64,000 nucleotides of DNA, taken from Prevotella sp. E9-3 (GTDB lineage: Bacteria; Bacteroidota; Bacteroidia; Bacteroidales; Bacteroidaceae). This document shows, in pieces, positions 63,436-64,000 of this stretch. Position 1 is the stretch's first letter, and each line of letters begins with the position of its first letter. The stretch covers positions 1,612,001 through 1,676,000 of the forward strand of contig NZ_CP091786.1 of assembly GCF_022024015.1 (NCBI RefSeq), given 5' to 3'. The position numbers and the translations under genes are program-made. The notes below the pieces were generated by a model. The model worked only from the letters and a program-made list of their open reading frames with translations, was not told where the DNA came from and did not search any database.

Positions 63436-64000
63436 TTACTCGTTAATTTCCGGCCATTCGTCGTCTGTCCATCTGATAGTACGTTGGATAAGCATTGCTA
63501 CTCCATTGTGCTTGGCACTATAGCCATGGCAGATAAAGATGTCTTCACCGTCGAACGAATAGGCTGCGCAATGTCCTGCTGCCTCCCATTCGTTTTTGTC
63601 TCCTTCCAGGAAGATGGTTCCTCCGCCATTCATCATCTCCTTGCCTTCACGGTCTAAGTACGGACCATCGATATTCTTACTTCTGCCTACAGCTACACGA
63701 TAGTTGCTTTTAGTTCCACGACAGCAATAGTCCCACGATACGAAGAGGTAATAGTAACCATTATGCTTGAAAATGAACGGTGCTTCAATCGCATTCGTAC
63801 CGGCAAATTTCGAAGTCGGGTTCTCTTCCTTCGGTTTATGATTGGGAGCATATCGACGAGCTATGGTGCGTATTCCTTTGTTTTTGTCGAGGTGCATGGT
63901 GGAGTCGAGTCTGGCTAACTGGATGCCATCCCAGAACGATCCCCACACCATCCAAGGGGTGTCGTTGTCATCAATAACAAAGTTCGGGTCAATGGCATTC
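63436..64000 (-). CDS. GH43-family arabinan endo-1,5-alpha-L-arabinosidase, C-terminal part (truncated by window)
   Basis: The frame stays open to the window edge, starting with NAIDPNFVIDDNDTPWMVW, and about 187 residues are visible. The five-bladed propeller signatures of endo-arabinanases are clear: AIDPNFVIDD (catalytic Asp pocket), WGSFWDGIQL, NAIEAPFIFKHNGYYYLF (acid Glu) and SWDYCCRGTKSNYRVAVGRS, followed by GGGTIF and GHCAAYSF. It hydrolyses alpha-1,5-arabinan of pectin and is probably secreted, though the N-terminus is outside the window. Confidence 0.92.
   Translation of the reverse strand, partial: NAIDPNFVIDDNDTPWMVWGSFWDGIQLARLDSTMHLDKNKGIRTIARRYAPNHKPKEENPTSKFAGTNAIEAPFIFKHNGYYYLFVSWDYCCRGTKSNYRVAVGRSKNIDGPYLDREGKEMMNGGGTIFLEGDKNEWEAAGHCAAYSFDGEDIFICHGYSAKHNGVAMLIQRTIRWTDDEWPEINE

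Overview
The window looks like a chromosome segment of a Bacteroidales bacterium, most likely in the Prevotellaceae (inference). Seen directly: many promoters fit the Bacteroides-type pattern TTTG-N19/20-TAnnTTTG. The gene content also fits: pyruvate phosphate dikinase, a methylmalonyl-CoA decarboxylase/epimerase set, indolepyruvate:ferredoxin oxidoreductase, rubrerythrin, a malic enzyme fused to a phosphotransacetylase domain, and secreted GH2, GH26 and GH43 enzymes. No tRNA, rRNA or CRISPR array was recognised.

Region 1 (1-14.2 kb) starts with the 3' end of ppdK and continues into an accessory segment. It holds a Fic protein, a repeat-rich protein of unknown role, an AbiEi-type antitoxin whose partner frame is only 49 codons, an IS110-family transposase with a structured upstream region, a GC-rich secreted GH2 beta-galactosidase, and a DUF6055-like HEIGH metalloprotein. 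The last 10 codons of ppdK recur at 13561-13593 with mostly synonymous changes. This suggests that 1.0-13.6 kb is an island inserted at the 3' end of ppdK. Just beyond lie a 30-codon remnant of an AAA ATPase and a cluster of palindromes.

Region 2 (14.2-44.8 kb, all on the minus strand) is a large surface-polysaccharide locus read from high to low coordinates. Its first part is three stacked cassettes, each starting with the same promoter and leader and a Wzx-type flippase. Each continues with a CapA-family protein, an ATP-grasp ligase (cassettes 1 and 3) and a GNAT acyltransferase. Cassettes 2 and 3 end in a truncated copy of the start of an ATP-grasp gene. After cassette 1 the operon continues with two ATP-grasp ligases, a cytidylyltransferase, LicD, a nitroreductase, a Wzy-like polymerase, a pyruvyl transferase, two GT4 glycosyltransferases, a hexapeptide acetyltransferase, CotH, TupA, GH26 and an Alg14/Alg13-like pair. 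I infer an envelope polymer decorated with amino-acid, acyl, pyruvyl and phospho-ester groups, whose modules can be exchanged by recombination between the repeated borders. One ATP-grasp gene carries a heptanucleotide tandem repeat that could switch its reading frame.

Region 3 (44.8-64 kb) is core metabolism. A 22-bp tandem repeat and a terminator separate the capsule promoter from the mmdA - small ORF - mmdC genes and mce. Divergent promoters then lead to iorA-iorB-aminotransferase-ettA on the plus strand. On the minus strand follow folK, maeB, rubrerythrin, asparaginase, a porin, a KDG kinase, a RelA-type (p)ppGpp synthetase with a degenerate hydrolase motif, metY, and the 3' part of an endo-arabinanase gene cut by the window edge.
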